From PALSA-1296 sp038210275 (lineage in GTDB: Bacteria > Bacteroidota > Ignavibacteria > Palsa-1295), in assembly GCA_038210275.1 (NCBI GenBank), contig JBBQWV010000003.1:62001-126000 (forward strand): a DNA stretch of 64,000 nucleotides, given 5' to 3'. Within the stretch, counting starts at the first letter, position 1. Every line of letters starts with the position of its first letter. A program made the translations under genes and the position numbers. Positions 1 to 8,120 of the stretch are shown piece by piece. The notes under the pieces were generated by a model. That model searched no databases. It saw nothing but the letters and a program-made list of their open reading frames with translations, and was not told where the DNA came from.

Positions 1-405
1 ACATTATTGAGAGTGATTATATTCATCATACGAAAATACAACATTAGTTTACAAGTTCTCTCAGTATTAGTAGGATTTTAATAAATCGGGTAGAAAAGAA
101 TTCTTTCGGAAACTCTTTGCTGACTCTTCCCGTTTACACGTCGCTCCATAAAAAAGAGCATACGTTCTTTGCACAGTTTTCGCCTCTGCCAGCCTAATAC
201 GGCGTACGGACAAACGACTCGGATTCTCCGAAAACGTGTCCGAGAACTAGTTAAAAAGTTCATACCGAGCGCACGGCAAGCGAATTACCAAGTGGCGAAA
301 TGCTGCTTTCATCAAAGACACAAAATTTTACGTATCGATACGCCCACAGGAGGAATGCATCTCCTGCGGTAAATATTTTCAACAATCATATTTCTTTAGA
401 CTACA
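1..405. other. Non-coding leader region upstream of tuf
   Basis: No convincing gene is seen here. Short reading frames exist on both strands but have no recognisable family and overlap each other. A small inverted repeat, CAGGAG (347-352) and CTCCTG (361-366) around an 8-base loop, lies about 40 bases before the tuf start and has no T-run. In many bacteria rpsL, rpsG and fusA directly precede tuf; none is adjacent here. The tuf promoter is probably in this stretch, but I cannot place it with confidence. Confidence 0.5.
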
Positions 406-1614
406 ATGGCAAAAGCAAAATTTGATCGTTCCAAGCCGCACGTTAACGTTGGTACGATCGGTCACGTTGATCATGGTAAAACTACCCTGACCGCTGCTAT
501 CACAATGGCAATGGCAAAGCAGAACGGTAATGGCGAAGTTCGCTCGTTCGATTCTATTGATAACGCTCCTGAAGAGAAGGCGCGTGGAATCACGATCGCA
601 ACGGCTCACGTCGAATATGAGACCAAAGCCCGCCACTATGCGCACGTTGATTGTCCTGGTCACGCTGATTATGTGAAGAACATGATCACCGGCGCTGCTC
701 AGATGGATGGTGCTATTCTTGTTTGCGCTGCAACTGATGGACCAATGCCACAGACTCGCGAGCATATCTTGCTTGCTCGTCAGGTTGGTGTGCCAAAGAT
801 TGTTGTGTTCTTGAATAAGTGCGATATCGCCGATCCTGAGCTTCTCGAGCTCGTTGAGCTTGAACTTCGTGAGTTGCTCACAAAGTATGAGTTTCCAGGA
901 GATGACATCCCGATCATCCGTGGTTCTGCGCTTCAGGCTCTTAATGCTGGTTCAGACCCTGCTTCGACTCTTGATGATCCGCGTCTTAAGTGCATCTTCG
1001 AGCTTATGGATGCTGTTGATACCTACATCCCGACTCCGACTCGTGATATTGATAAGCCCTTCTTGATGTCTATTGAGGATGTATTCTCAATCACTGGTCG
1101 CGGTACTGTAGGTACAGGACGTATTGAGCGCGGTAAGGTTCGCGTTGGTGAAGAAGTTGAAGTTATCGGTCTTGGTCAACACAAGAAGACCGTTGTTACG
1201 GGTATCGAGATGTTCCGCAAGGAACTTGATGAAGGTATGGCTGGCGATAACGTCGGTATTCTCCTTCGTGGCGTTGAAAAGACGGATCTGGAACGCGGAC
1301 AAGTTGTCGCAAAGCCGGGTTCTATCACGCCGCACACAAATTTCAGTGCAAAAGTGTACGTCCTTTCGAAAGACGAAGGCGGACGCCACACACCATTCTT
1401 CAATGGTTATCGCCCTCAGTTCTATTTCCGTACGACAGATGTAACGGGTGTAGCAACTTTACCGACAGGCGTTGACATGGTTATGCCCGGTGATAACATC
1501 GAGATGAGCATTGAGCTTATTACCCCAATTGCTATGGAAGAAGGACTTCGCTTCGCTATTCGCGAAGGCGGACGTACCGTAGGTGCTGGAGTTGTCGATA
1601 AGATCACAAAATAA
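406..1614 (+). CDS. tuf: Elongation factor Tu
   Basis: GTPase that delivers aminoacyl-tRNA to the ribosomal A site in the cytoplasm. The 402-residue length is normal for the family. The G-domain motifs are all present: GHVDHGKT at residues 19-26, DCPGH at 82-86 with the catalytic histidine at 86, and NKCD at 137-140, followed by the two beta-barrel domains. It lies just ahead of the S10 operon, but a strong terminator follows it, so it is probably its own transcription unit that only partly reads through into rpsJ. Start is ATG with the usual MAKAKF opening. Confidence 0.98.
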   Translation: MAKAKFDRSKPHVNVGTIGHVDHGKTTLTAAITMAMAKQNGNGEVRSFDSIDNAPEEKARGITIATAHVEYETKARHYAHVDCPGHADYVKNMITGAAQMDGAILVCAATDGPMPQTREHILLARQVGVPKIVVFLNKCDIADPELLELVELELRELLTKYEFPGDDIPIIRGSALQALNAGSDPASTLDDPRLKCIFELMDAVDTYIPTPTRDIDKPFLMSIEDVFSITGRGTVGTGRIERGKVRVGEEVEVIGLGQHKKTVVTGIEMFRKELDEGMAGDNVGILLRGVEKTDLERGQVVAKPGSITPHTNFSAKVYVLSKDEGGRHTPFFNGYRPQFYFRTTDVTGVATLPTGVDMVMPGDNIEMSIELITPIAMEEGLRFAIREGGRTVGAGVVDKITK

Positions 1615-1622
1615 ATTGAATC

Positions 1623-1660
1623 AGGGGCGCTCGTTCACTCAGGCGCCCTTTCGTTTTGTT
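1623..1660 (+). terminator. Rho-independent terminator after tuf
   Basis: An 8-bp stem (1623-1630 with 1643-1650, core GGGCGC/GCGCCC) is followed by the T-rich stretch TTCGTTTTGTT. It begins 9 bases after the tuf stop and separates tuf from rpsJ. Confidence 0.85.
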
Positions 1661-1694
1661 CATTCTCAGAAAATATTAAGCAATCGCAGTTTAC

Positions 1695-1997
1695 ATGCAA
1701 AAGATTCGCATAAAGCTCAAGTCGTACGATCATAATCTGATCGACAAATCTGCGGAGAAGATCATTCGAACGGTAAAGCCGACCGGATGTGTGGTCTCAG
1801 GACCAATACCGCTTCCGACGAAGAAGTCGATCTACACCGTAAATCGCTCTCCTCACGTCGATAAAAAGAGCCGTGAGCAATTCGAGCTTCGTGCGCATAA
1901 GCGATTGATTGATATTCTCAATTCCAATAGCCGCACAGTGGATTCACTTATGAAGCTTGAGCTTCCGGCCGGTGTGGAAGTGGAAATCAAAGTCTAA
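1695..1997 (+). CDS. rpsJ: 30S ribosomal protein S10
   Basis: Small-subunit protein of the 30S head; in other bacteria it is also the NusE partner in antitermination. The 100 residues match the usual length, with the typical opening MQKIRIKLKSYDH and the conserved TGCVVSGPIPLPTKK and RSPHVDKKSREQFE segments. It is the first gene of the S10-spc-alpha series, 80 bases after tuf and behind its terminator, so a promoter is expected between about 1651 and 1694, although no clear one is seen. Confidence 0.98.
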   Translation: MQKIRIKLKSYDHNLIDKSAEKIIRTVKPTGCVVSGPIPLPTKKSIYTVNRSPHVDKKSREQFELRAHKRLIDILNSNSRTVDSLMKLELPAGVEVEIKV

Positions 1998-2045
1998 CTC
2001 TTTGTCGAAAGGTTAGAGAAGTAGAAGTAGTGGCGCTGCCTTCAC

Positions 2046-2092
2046 GCAGCCCGAAAATTTTAGGTACAAAGTTTCGTCGGTGAAAAACCGAC
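2046..2092 (+). promoter_or_regulatory. Hairpin just before rplC
   Basis: GTCGGT (2076-2081) pairs with ACCGAC (2087-2092) around a GAAAA loop, ending 3 bases before one possible rplC start and 18 bases before the likely one. A second stem (GCTGC/GCAGC) lies just upstream near 2034-2050. Position suggests translational control or an RNA-processing site for rplC; that is an inference. Confidence 0.45.
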
Positions 2093-2110
2093 ATAATGCG
2101 TCAAAAAGAT

Positions 2111-2746
2111 ATGAGCGCACTTTTAGGAAAAAAAGTAGGAATGACAGGAGTGTTTGACGAAGAGGGACAGTATGTTCCTGTTACCGTCATTCTACTTGGT
2201 CCTAACTACGTCACACAAAAGAAGACGAAAGCAATAGATGGTTATGATGCTTTGCAGATAGGCTTTGAAGAAAAAGCTGAGCGCAAAGCGAATGAACCAG
2301 CTAAAGGACATTTCGAAAAGGCTGGAACAACGCCTCTTCGTTATATCAAGGAGATTCGTTCTTTTGACGAAGAGAAATTTAATGCATTCGAACTAGGTGC
2401 TGAGATCAATGCTTCTGATGTCTTTCATGAAGGCGACACGATTCATGTCGTTGGTACTTCAAAAGGACGCGGTTTTCAGGGTGTAGTCAAGCGTCACCAT
2501 TTTGGTGGTGTCGGACAAGCTACTCACGGACAATCAGATCGTCAGCGTGCGCCGGGATCTATCGGAGCATCAAGCTATCCGTCGCGAGTATTCAAAGGAC
2601 AGCGCATGGGTGGACGCATGGGTGGTGAGCAGATCACTACACGTAATTTAAAGATTATTCGCATTATTCCTGAGCAGCATCTTATCCTTGTAAAGGGATC
2701 GATTGCCGGAGCGAAGAATCAACTTGTAAAAGTCGTTAAAGGATAA
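2111..2746 (+). CDS. rplC: 50S ribosomal protein L3
   Basis: Early-assembling large-subunit protein near the peptidyl-transferase centre. It has the family opening LLGKKVGMTGVFDE and the conserved loop with HFGGVGQATHG and RAPGSIGA. I chose the ATG at 2111, giving 211 residues that start MSALLGKKVGMT as in other L3 proteins. An in-frame ATG at 2096 would add five residues but lies 3 bases behind a stable hairpin (2076-2092). The 98-base spacer after rpsJ, with two hairpins, is unusually long for this operon. Confidence 0.96.
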   Translation: MSALLGKKVGMTGVFDEEGQYVPVTVILLGPNYVTQKKTKAIDGYDALQIGFEEKAERKANEPAKGHFEKAGTTPLRYIKEIRSFDEEKFNAFELGAEINASDVFHEGDTIHVVGTSKGRGFQGVVKRHHFGGVGQATHGQSDRQRAPGSIGASSYPSRVFKGQRMGGRMGGEQITTRNLKIIRIIPEQHLILVKGSIAGAKNQLVKVVKG

Positions 2747-2777
2747 GACGAGAGAATATCTCTAAGACGAAAAGAAT

Positions 2778-3449
2778 ATGGAATTAGAAGTTTATAATAT
2801 CAGCGGAGCAAAGACAGGCAAGACCGTAACGGTCGATGCCGATATCTTTGGAATTGAACCGCACGAACACGCGATGTGGCTTGCTATTAAGGCAACACTT
2901 GCAAATCGTCGTGCGGGTACACATTCGACAAAAGGACGTAGCGAAGTTGCCGGTTCGACAAGAAAGCTTTTCCGTCAAAAGGGAACAGGTCGTGCGCGTC
3001 AAGGAGATATCAAAAGCCCACTTCATCCGGGCGGTGGTACGATGCACGGACCACATCCGCATAAGTACACACAAAATCTTCCTAAGAAAGTGAAACAGCT
3101 TGCTCGCATGAGCGCACTTTCACAGAAGGTAAAAGCAAATGCTTTTTATGTAATTGAAGATTTCGGATTGAATGAGATCAAGACGAAGCGAGTGCAGGAT
3201 ATGCTGATTTCGTTTAAGGTTAACGGCAAGCAGTCTCTTCTATTGACTGCAGCTCATGACGAGAATATCTATAAGAGCGGCCGCAATATCGACAGATTGA
3301 CCGTTGCAGAAGCTGATAAAGTTTCGATGTATGACATTTGGAAGAATCGCGTATTGCTCGTTCAGCAATCAGCTCTTCCGGTGATTGAACAGAGTTTCAA
3401 GGGCGGAAAGCCTCATGTTGAAGTTGAGCACATTGCTCTGAATATGTAA
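2778..3449 (+). CDS. rplD: 50S ribosomal protein L4
   Basis: Large-subunit protein that lines the nascent-peptide exit tunnel. The 223 residues include the conserved internal loop (TKGRSEVAGSTRKLFRQKGTGRARQG, about residues 51-77) followed by the basic, glycine-rich HPGGGTMHGPHPHKY segment. It sits 31 bases after rplC in the standard S10 order. In E. coli, L4 represses this operon; whether it does so here cannot be judged from sequence. Confidence 0.98.
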   Translation: MELEVYNISGAKTGKTVTVDADIFGIEPHEHAMWLAIKATLANRRAGTHSTKGRSEVAGSTRKLFRQKGTGRARQGDIKSPLHPGGGTMHGPHPHKYTQNLPKKVKQLARMSALSQKVKANAFYVIEDFGLNEIKTKRVQDMLISFKVNGKQSLLLTAAHDENIYKSGRNIDRLTVAEADKVSMYDIWKNRVLLVQQSALPVIEQSFKGGKPHVEVEHIALNM

Positions 3450-3476
3450 TAGTTACCAGAAGAGAAATAATAAGCA

Positions 3477-3794
3477 ATGTCACAGACAATTTTACGCAGA
3501 CCACTTCTGACTGAAAAAGCGACTCTCCTTGGGGAGAAGAGTATTTATACGTTTGAAGTATCTCCGGAAGCAAATAAGATTCAGATCAGTGCAGCAGTTG
3601 AGTCACAGTTCGCTGTGAAGGTCGCTGATGTGAATACGATGTGGATGCCGCTTCGCCGCAAATCACAGTTCACCCGCAAAGGTGTTCTAAAAGGGACAAA
3701 AAGTCGTCGTAAGAAAGCGATTGTTACGTTGAAGCCGGGCTTCACGATCGATCTCTTTACACCGATGAGCGGTATGGAGAAAGCTGAGTTATAA
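3477..3794 (+). CDS. rplW: 50S ribosomal protein L23
   Basis: Large-subunit protein at the tunnel exit that docks trigger factor and the signal recognition particle. It has 105 residues with the family pattern LLTEKATLL near the N-terminus, the YTFEVSPEANKIQI strand, and the basic hairpin with RRKSQFTRKGVLKGTKSRRKKAIVTL. It lies 27 bases after rplD in the conserved order. Confidence 0.97.
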   Translation: MSQTILRRPLLTEKATLLGEKSIYTFEVSPEANKIQISAAVESQFAVKVADVNTMWMPLRRKSQFTRKGVLKGTKSRRKKAIVTLKPGFTIDLFTPMSGMEKAEL

Positions 3795-3801
3795 ATTTTA
3801 C

Positions 3802-3816
3802 GCTGCTCCAAGCAGC
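3802..3816 (+). promoter_or_regulatory. Intercistronic hairpin before rplB
   Basis: GCTGCT (3802-3807) pairs with AGCAGC (3811-3816) around a 3-base loop in the 70-base rplW-rplB spacer. No T-run follows, so it is not a classical terminator. It is one of several small hairpins in the wider spacers of this operon. Confidence 0.4.
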
Positions 3817-3864
3817 ACATTAAGCCCTGATTCGAGGCGATAAATCGAAGATAAAAAAAAGAAA

Positions 3865-4701
3865 ATGGCACTTAGACAATTAAAACCGAGAACAGCAGCG
3901 ACCCGCTATTACTCGATCTCATCATTCGAAGAGATCACGAGAACGACGCCGGAAAAATCGCTTTTAGCTAAACTCTCGAAATCAGGCGGACGCGGTAATA
4001 CCGGACGCATCACATCGCGCCATCGCGGCGGCGGACATAAGCGTATGTACCGCATCATTGATTTTAAGCGTAACAAGACAGGTATCCCTGCTAAAGTTGC
4101 GACTATTGAATACGATCCTAATCGTAACTGCCGTATCGCTCTTTTGCATTACGCTGATGGCGAGAAACGCTATATTCTTGCTCCTGAAGGTTTACTTGTC
4201 GGAGCAACAGTAACAAGCGGAGCCGATTCAGATATCGTTGTTGGAAATTCGATGCCGTTAAAGAATGTGCCGCTTGGTACATTCATTCACAACGTAGAAA
4301 TGCAGCCGGGTCGCGGTGGACAGATTGCTCGCTCTGCAGGTAACTCTTGTCAGGTTATGGCGAAAGAAGGGGACTTTGCAACTTTGAAGCTTCCTTCAGG
4401 CGAAACTCGCAAAATTCCTATTGGTTGTATTGCGACTATTGGTACGATAGGTAACTCAGACCACTTCAATATCAGTTGGGGTAAGGCGGGTCGTTCACGT
4501 TGGTTGGGTATTCGTCCGCAAACACGCGGTATGGCGATGAATCCTGTTGACCATCCGATGGGTGGTGGAGAAGGAAAGTCAAAATCCGGCGGCGGTAGAA
4601 AGCATCCGAAGTCGCCGTGGGGTACGCTCGCTAAGGGGTATCGCACTCGTAAAAAGAAGAATGCATCAAGTAAGTTTATCATTAAACGTCGAACGAAATA
4701 A
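3865..4701 (+). CDS. rplB: 50S ribosomal protein L2
   Basis: Core large-subunit protein needed for subunit joining and peptidyl-transferase activity. The 278-residue length is normal. Visible motifs are GRGNTGRITSRHRGGGHKRMYR near residues 42-65 and the C-terminal loop with RGMAMNPVDHPMGGGEGKSKSGG, which carries the conserved histidine (NPVDHPMGGG). The basic tail KKKNASSKFIIKRRTK is typical. Confidence 0.98.
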   Translation: MALRQLKPRTAATRYYSISSFEEITRTTPEKSLLAKLSKSGGRGNTGRITSRHRGGGHKRMYRIIDFKRNKTGIPAKVATIEYDPNRNCRIALLHYADGEKRYILAPEGLLVGATVTSGADSDIVVGNSMPLKNVPLGTFIHNVEMQPGRGGQIARSAGNSCQVMAKEGDFATLKLPSGETRKIPIGCIATIGTIGNSDHFNISWGKAGRSRWLGIRPQTRGMAMNPVDHPMGGGEGKSKSGGGRKHPKSPWGTLAKGYRTRKKKNASSKFIIKRRTK

Positions 4702-4708
4702 GTAAAGT

Positions 4709-4990
4709 ATGTCACGATCGTTAAAAAAAGGACCATACATTGACGAGAAGCTCATGAAAAAGGTTGAAGTCCTTAATGAAGCTCGTCAGAAAAAAGTGGT
4801 AAAGACGTGGTCGCGCGACTGCACAATACCGCCGGAGTTCGTTGGACATACGTTCACCGTACATAATGGCAATAAGTTTATTCCGGTTTATGTGACCGAA
4901 AATATGGTCGGGCATAAGCTTGGTGAGTTTGCTCCGACGCGAACATTCAGAGGGCATTCAGGCTCTAAGGCTGAAAAATCTTCATCGTAA
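4709..4990 (+). CDS. rpsS: 30S ribosomal protein S19
   Basis: 30S head protein that forms a complex with S13 and contacts the A-site tRNA region. The 93 residues open MSRSLKKGPYIDEKL and contain the conserved TWSRDCTIPPEFVGHTFTVHNGNKFIPVYV and GHKLGEFAPTRTFRGH segments. It starts 7 bases after rplB, in the standard position between L2 and L22. Confidence 0.98.
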   Translation: MSRSLKKGPYIDEKLMKKVEVLNEARQKKVVKTWSRDCTIPPEFVGHTFTVHNGNKFIPVYVTENMVGHKLGEFAPTRTFRGHSGSKAEKSSS

Positions 4991-5012
4991 CTATAAAGTT
5001 TAGAGAACGACA

Positions 5013-5480
5013 ATGGCTCAAGCAGTAGCAAAAAAGAAGAACATCCAAAGCTCACCTGTGAAGATGAGACTGGTGCTCGATCATATTAGAGGAAAGAAAG
5101 TGCCTGAGGCTCTTGCAACTCTTCATTTTATGACGAACAAAGCATCGCTTGTTGCCGAACAGACGCTTCGCAGTGCGATCGCAAACTTTCAGTTGAAAGA
5201 TGACAATCGTGGTATTAATGTCGAAGATCTTTTTATCACGCAGTGCTTCGCCGATGGTGGACCGATGCTCAAGCGCATCATGCCTGCTCCGATGGGAAGA
5301 GCTTTCAGAGTCAGAAAGCGTTCGAATCACTTGACGATCTTTGTAAGCGATAAACTTCCCGGATCGAATAAACCGGAGAATAGAGCGAAAGCTGCCGCAG
5401 CATTAGCTCCGCAAGCACCGGCTGCCTCAAAAGCACCCCGTAAGAAAGCTTCGAAGAAAAAAGTTGAAGCGACAGCATAA
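5013..5480 (+). CDS. rplV: 50S ribosomal protein L22 with C-terminal extension
   Basis: Large-subunit protein whose beta-hairpin reaches into the exit tunnel. The conserved domain runs from residue 1 to about 115 (SSPVKMRLVLDHIRGKKVPEAL, then the hairpin ending RAFRVRKRSNHLTIFVSD). The remaining roughly 35 residues are an alanine-, proline- and lysine-rich tail (for example APQAPAASKAPRKKASKKK), which makes the protein 155 residues against about 110 in E. coli. Such tails are seen in some lineages and are presumably disordered. Confidence 0.97.
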   Translation: MAQAVAKKKNIQSSPVKMRLVLDHIRGKKVPEALATLHFMTNKASLVAEQTLRSAIANFQLKDDNRGINVEDLFITQCFADGGPMLKRIMPAPMGRAFRVRKRSNHLTIFVSDKLPGSNKPENRAKAAAALAPQAPAASKAPRKKASKKKVEATA

Positions 5481-5527
5481 GCAATGACTGAAACTATGCA
5501 TAAATTTACTATTTAAGCTCAAGTATC

Positions 5528-6334
5528 TTGGGACAAAAAACTCACCCTATTGGATTTCGCCTTGCTGTGACGCGCCCGTGGGATGCGCGCTGGTACGACG
5601 ACAAAAATTTTGCGCAGAAGCTCGAAGAAGATAATCTTATTCGTGCATACGTTAAAGGAAGATTGAAGCGTGCCGGAATTTCGAAACTTACGATCGACCG
5701 TACGACTAAGCGGGTTGTGCTGACGATTCACACCTCACGTCCGGGAGTTGTGATCGGAAAGAGCGGGAAAGAAATTTCTCAACTCGAAGAAGAGTTGAAG
5801 AATGTCACTAAAGGGAAAGAGATCAAGATTTTGATCAATGAAGTAAAGCGTCCGGAAACAGATGCTCAACTTATTGCCGATCAGATCGCGCAGCAACTTG
5901 AAGGACGTATCGCTTTCCGCCGTGCAATGAAAATGGCAGTTTCAACTGCAATGCGTTCAGGTGCAGAAGGTATTCGTGTTATGTGTGCCGGTCGTTTGGG
6001 CGGAGCTGAAATTGCACGTACAGAGCAGTATAAAGATGGACGTATTCCTCTTCATACATTGCGTGCTGATATTGATTTTGCAAAAGGTAGAGCGCAGACG
6101 ATCTATGGCTCTATCGGTATTAAAGTTTGGGTTTGTCATGGTGACATCACCGGAGAAACTCCTATCCAGATCGCTGCAAATATTGCAGTCAATGGAGTAG
6201 AGGATCGTGATCGCCGTCCGATTGTTTCCGCAGCAGGCGGTGAGCGTCGTCGTCGCAGAGGCGGGCGTGGACGTGGTGAAGGTGGAGGCGGCAGAGGTCG
6301 TCGTGAAGGTGGAGATCAAGGATCTGGTGAATAA
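5528..6334 (+). CDS. rpsC: 30S ribosomal protein S3 (TTG start) with Arg/Gly tail
   Basis: 30S protein at the mRNA entry channel with an N-terminal KH domain. The product begins MGQKTHPIGFRLAVTRPWDARWY, which fixes the start at the TTG at 5528. The KH region (VVIGKSGKEISQLEEEL) is near residues 75-92. The last 35 residues form an arginine- and glycine-rich tail (RRRRRGGRGRGEGGGGRGRR), longer than in most bacteria and likely RNA-binding. A tiny frame (5484-5516, MTETMHKFTI) sits in the spacer after rplV; whether it is translated is unknown. Confidence 0.97.
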   Translation: MGQKTHPIGFRLAVTRPWDARWYDDKNFAQKLEEDNLIRAYVKGRLKRAGISKLTIDRTTKRVVLTIHTSRPGVVIGKSGKEISQLEEELKNVTKGKEIKILINEVKRPETDAQLIADQIAQQLEGRIAFRRAMKMAVSTAMRSGAEGIRVMCAGRLGGAEIARTEQYKDGRIPLHTLRADIDFAKGRAQTIYGSIGIKVWVCHGDITGETPIQIAANIAVNGVEDRDRRPIVSAAGGERRRRRGGRGRGEGGGGRGRREGGDQGSGE

Positions 6335-6358
6335 TTTTTAAGGACAAAATAGAAAACA

Positions 6359-6796
6359 ATGCTTTTACCAAAGAGGGTAAAATATCGAAAGATGCAAAAG
6401 GGCAGAGTTCGCGGAAAAGCGACTCGCGGTGCTCAGGTTGCGTTCGGAAGCTTTGGGCTTAAATCGCTTGAAGGCGGATGGATCACTGCAAGGCAGATCG
6501 AAGCGGTTCGTGTTACGCTTAGCCGTACCATGAAGCGTGATGGAAAGATTTGGATTCGCATTTTTCCTTCGAAGCCTATTACAAAAAAGCCTGCTGAAAC
6601 CCGAATGGGATCAGGTAAGGGTGTGCCGGAATATTGGGTAGCACCTGTAAAGCCAGGAACGATCATGTTTGAGATCGGGGGCGTACCAAAAGTTTTGGCT
6701 GAAGAAGCTCTTCGTCTTAGCTCGCATAAATTGCCGGTGATGACAAAGATGGTTGTTCGTCCGGATTACCACGAAGAAGTAGCTACAAAGAAATAA
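6359..6796 (+). CDS. rplP: 50S ribosomal protein L16
   Basis: Large-subunit protein that helps position the A-site tRNA. The 145 residues open MLLPKRVKYRKMQKGRVRG and carry the conserved SFGLKSLEGGWITARQIEAVRVTLSR and GSGKGVPEYWVAPVKPG segments. It lies 24 bases after rpsC in the standard order. Confidence 0.98.
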   Translation: MLLPKRVKYRKMQKGRVRGKATRGAQVAFGSFGLKSLEGGWITARQIEAVRVTLSRTMKRDGKIWIRIFPSKPITKKPAETRMGSGKGVPEYWVAPVKPGTIMFEIGGVPKVLAEEALRLSSHKLPVMTKMVVRPDYHEEVATKK

Positions 6797-6806
6797 AAAT
6801 AGACGT

Positions 6807-7016
6807 ATGAAAAGTACACATGCATCGGAACTTCGTGGACGCAATAACGACGAATTGAAGCAGCAGATCGCTGACAACAATTCTCGCTTGACGGCTCTGA
6901 ATTTTCAAAAAGTAACAGGGCACTTAGAAAATAGCGCTCAGATCCGCACACTCAAGCAAGATATTGCCAGGATCAACACGGTTCTCCACGAAAGAGAACT
7001 TGAAGCGAAGAAATAA
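6807..7016 (+). CDS. rpmC: 50S ribosomal protein L29
   Basis: Small two-helix protein next to L23 at the tunnel exit. It has 69 residues; the helical hairpin includes ELKQQIADNNSRLTALNFQKVTGHLENSAQIRTLKQDIARINTVLHER, the usual L29 pattern. It starts 10 bases after rplP and precedes rpsQ as in most bacteria. Confidence 0.95.
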   Translation: MKSTHASELRGRNNDELKQQIADNNSRLTALNFQKVTGHLENSAQIRTLKQDIARINTVLHERELEAKK

Positions 7017-7038
7017 TAATTTTAGAATTTTATAGAGT

Positions 7039-7323
7039 ATGGCAGAATCAGAAGAAATGTTAAGTAAGCCGGAGCGCGGACAGCGTAAAGAGCGTATCGG
7101 TAAAGTCACAAGCGATAAAATGCAGTTGACGGTCGTTGTGGAAAACGAACGCAAGGTTGCGCATCCTCTCTATAAAAAATATTTTAAGAAGACAACGAAA
7201 TTTGTCGCTCATAACGAGAATGATAATGCGAAAGTCGGGGATACCGTCCGCATTATGGAAACCCGTCCGCTTTCAAAGACGAAGCGTTGGCGTGTGGTTG
7301 AAGTTCTCGAAAGAGCAAAATAA
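7039..7323 (+). CDS. rpsQ: 30S ribosomal protein S17
   Basis: OB-fold 16S rRNA-binding protein that assembles early. It has 94 residues with the conserved RKERIGKVTSDKMQLTVVV, HPLYKKYFKKTTKFVAHNE and GDTVRIMETRPLSKTKRWRVVEV segments. The first 12 or so residues (MAESEEMLSKPE) are an acidic N-terminal addition compared with E. coli S17. Confidence 0.97.
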   Translation: MAESEEMLSKPERGQRKERIGKVTSDKMQLTVVVENERKVAHPLYKKYFKKTTKFVAHNENDNAKVGDTVRIMETRPLSKTKRWRVVEVLERAK

Positions 7324-7358
7324 TCTCAGGCAATAAAAAGTTATTTAGGAAATAGACA

Positions 7359-7727
7359 ATGATACAAGAAGAATCGAATTTACTGGTAGCGGATAATTCA
7401 GGCGCGAAGCGCGTCAGATGTATTCGCATCTTAGGCGGACATGAACGCCGCTATGCCGGACTTGGCGATGTCGTCGTTGTCAGCGTCAAAGCTGCCATAC
7501 CAAATGGACAGGTTAAAAAAGGCGAAGTTTCGAAGGCAGTTATCGTTCGCACAAGGAAAGAATCTCGCCGTCGCGATGGAAGCTACATTCGCTTTGACGA
7601 AAACGCTGTTGTGCTTTTGAACGCACAAGGCGAGCCTAGAGGAACACGTATCTTCGGACCGGTCGCCCGCGAACTTCGCGAGCGCCAGTATATGAAGATC
7701 GTCTCTTTAGCGCCTGAAGTAATCTAA
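7359..7727 (+). CDS. rplN: 50S ribosomal protein L14
   Basis: Highly conserved large-subunit protein at the subunit interface, next to L19. The 122-residue length is exactly the family norm. It opens MIQEESNLLVADNSGAKRVRCIRILGG and contains VKKGEVSKAVIVRTRKESRRRDGSYIRFDENAVVLLN. It is the first gene of the spc-like block and follows rpsQ by 35 bases. Confidence 0.98.
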   Translation: MIQEESNLLVADNSGAKRVRCIRILGGHERRYAGLGDVVVVSVKAAIPNGQVKKGEVSKAVIVRTRKESRRRDGSYIRFDENAVVLLNAQGEPRGTRIFGPVARELRERQYMKIVSLAPEVI

Positions 7728-7748
7728 TTTGCACTCAAAAGAAGAGTT

Positions 7749-8072
7749 ATGAAGATCAAGAAGAACGATATAGTAGAAGTCATGACCGGCAAGTCTCGCG
7801 GAAAGCGCGGTAAGGTGTTGAAGATCTACGAAGAAAAGAAACGCATCCTTATCGAAGGTGTGAACATCATGAAGCGTCATGAGCGTCCGAGCCAGAGCAA
7901 CCAGCAGGGCGGGATCAACGAACGTGAATTCCCGATCCATGTATCCAACGTGATGCTTATCGACCCGAAGACAAGTGAACGCACTCGTATCGGCAGAAAA
8001 GTGATTGAGACATCAGATGGCAAAATTCGCTACGAGCGGTATGCCAAACGTTCAGGCGAAGTAATACTATAA
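7749..8072 (+). CDS. rplX: 50S ribosomal protein L24
   Basis: Assembly-initiating large-subunit protein with a KOW motif near the N-terminus (KKNDIVEVMTGKSRGKRGKVLKIYEEKKRILIEGVNIMKRHERPSQSNQQGGI). It is 107 residues long and ends in a short C-terminal segment with VMLIDPKTSERTRIGRKV. It sits 21 bases after rplN and is followed by a 48-base spacer with a small hairpin. Confidence 0.97.
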   Translation: MKIKKNDIVEVMTGKSRGKRGKVLKIYEEKKRILIEGVNIMKRHERPSQSNQQGGINEREFPIHVSNVMLIDPKTSERTRIGRKVIETSDGKIRYERYAKRSGEVIL

Positions 8073-8080
8073 ATTTTGTG

Positions 8081-8101
8081 ATGACGGTCGGAAATCGTCA
8101 T
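8081..8101 (+). promoter_or_regulatory. Intercistronic hairpin before rplE
   Basis: ATGACG (8081-8086) pairs with CGTCAT (8096-8101) around a 9-base loop in the rplX-rplE spacer. No T-run follows. Function unknown; it belongs to the set of spacer hairpins in this operon. Confidence 0.35.
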
Positions 8102-8120
8102 TAATTTAGGAAAGATCGAA

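Noticed and set aside
169..372. Reading frame of 67 codons before tuf
   Set aside because: It overlaps a similar frame on the other strand, has no family resemblance, and looks like random sequence.
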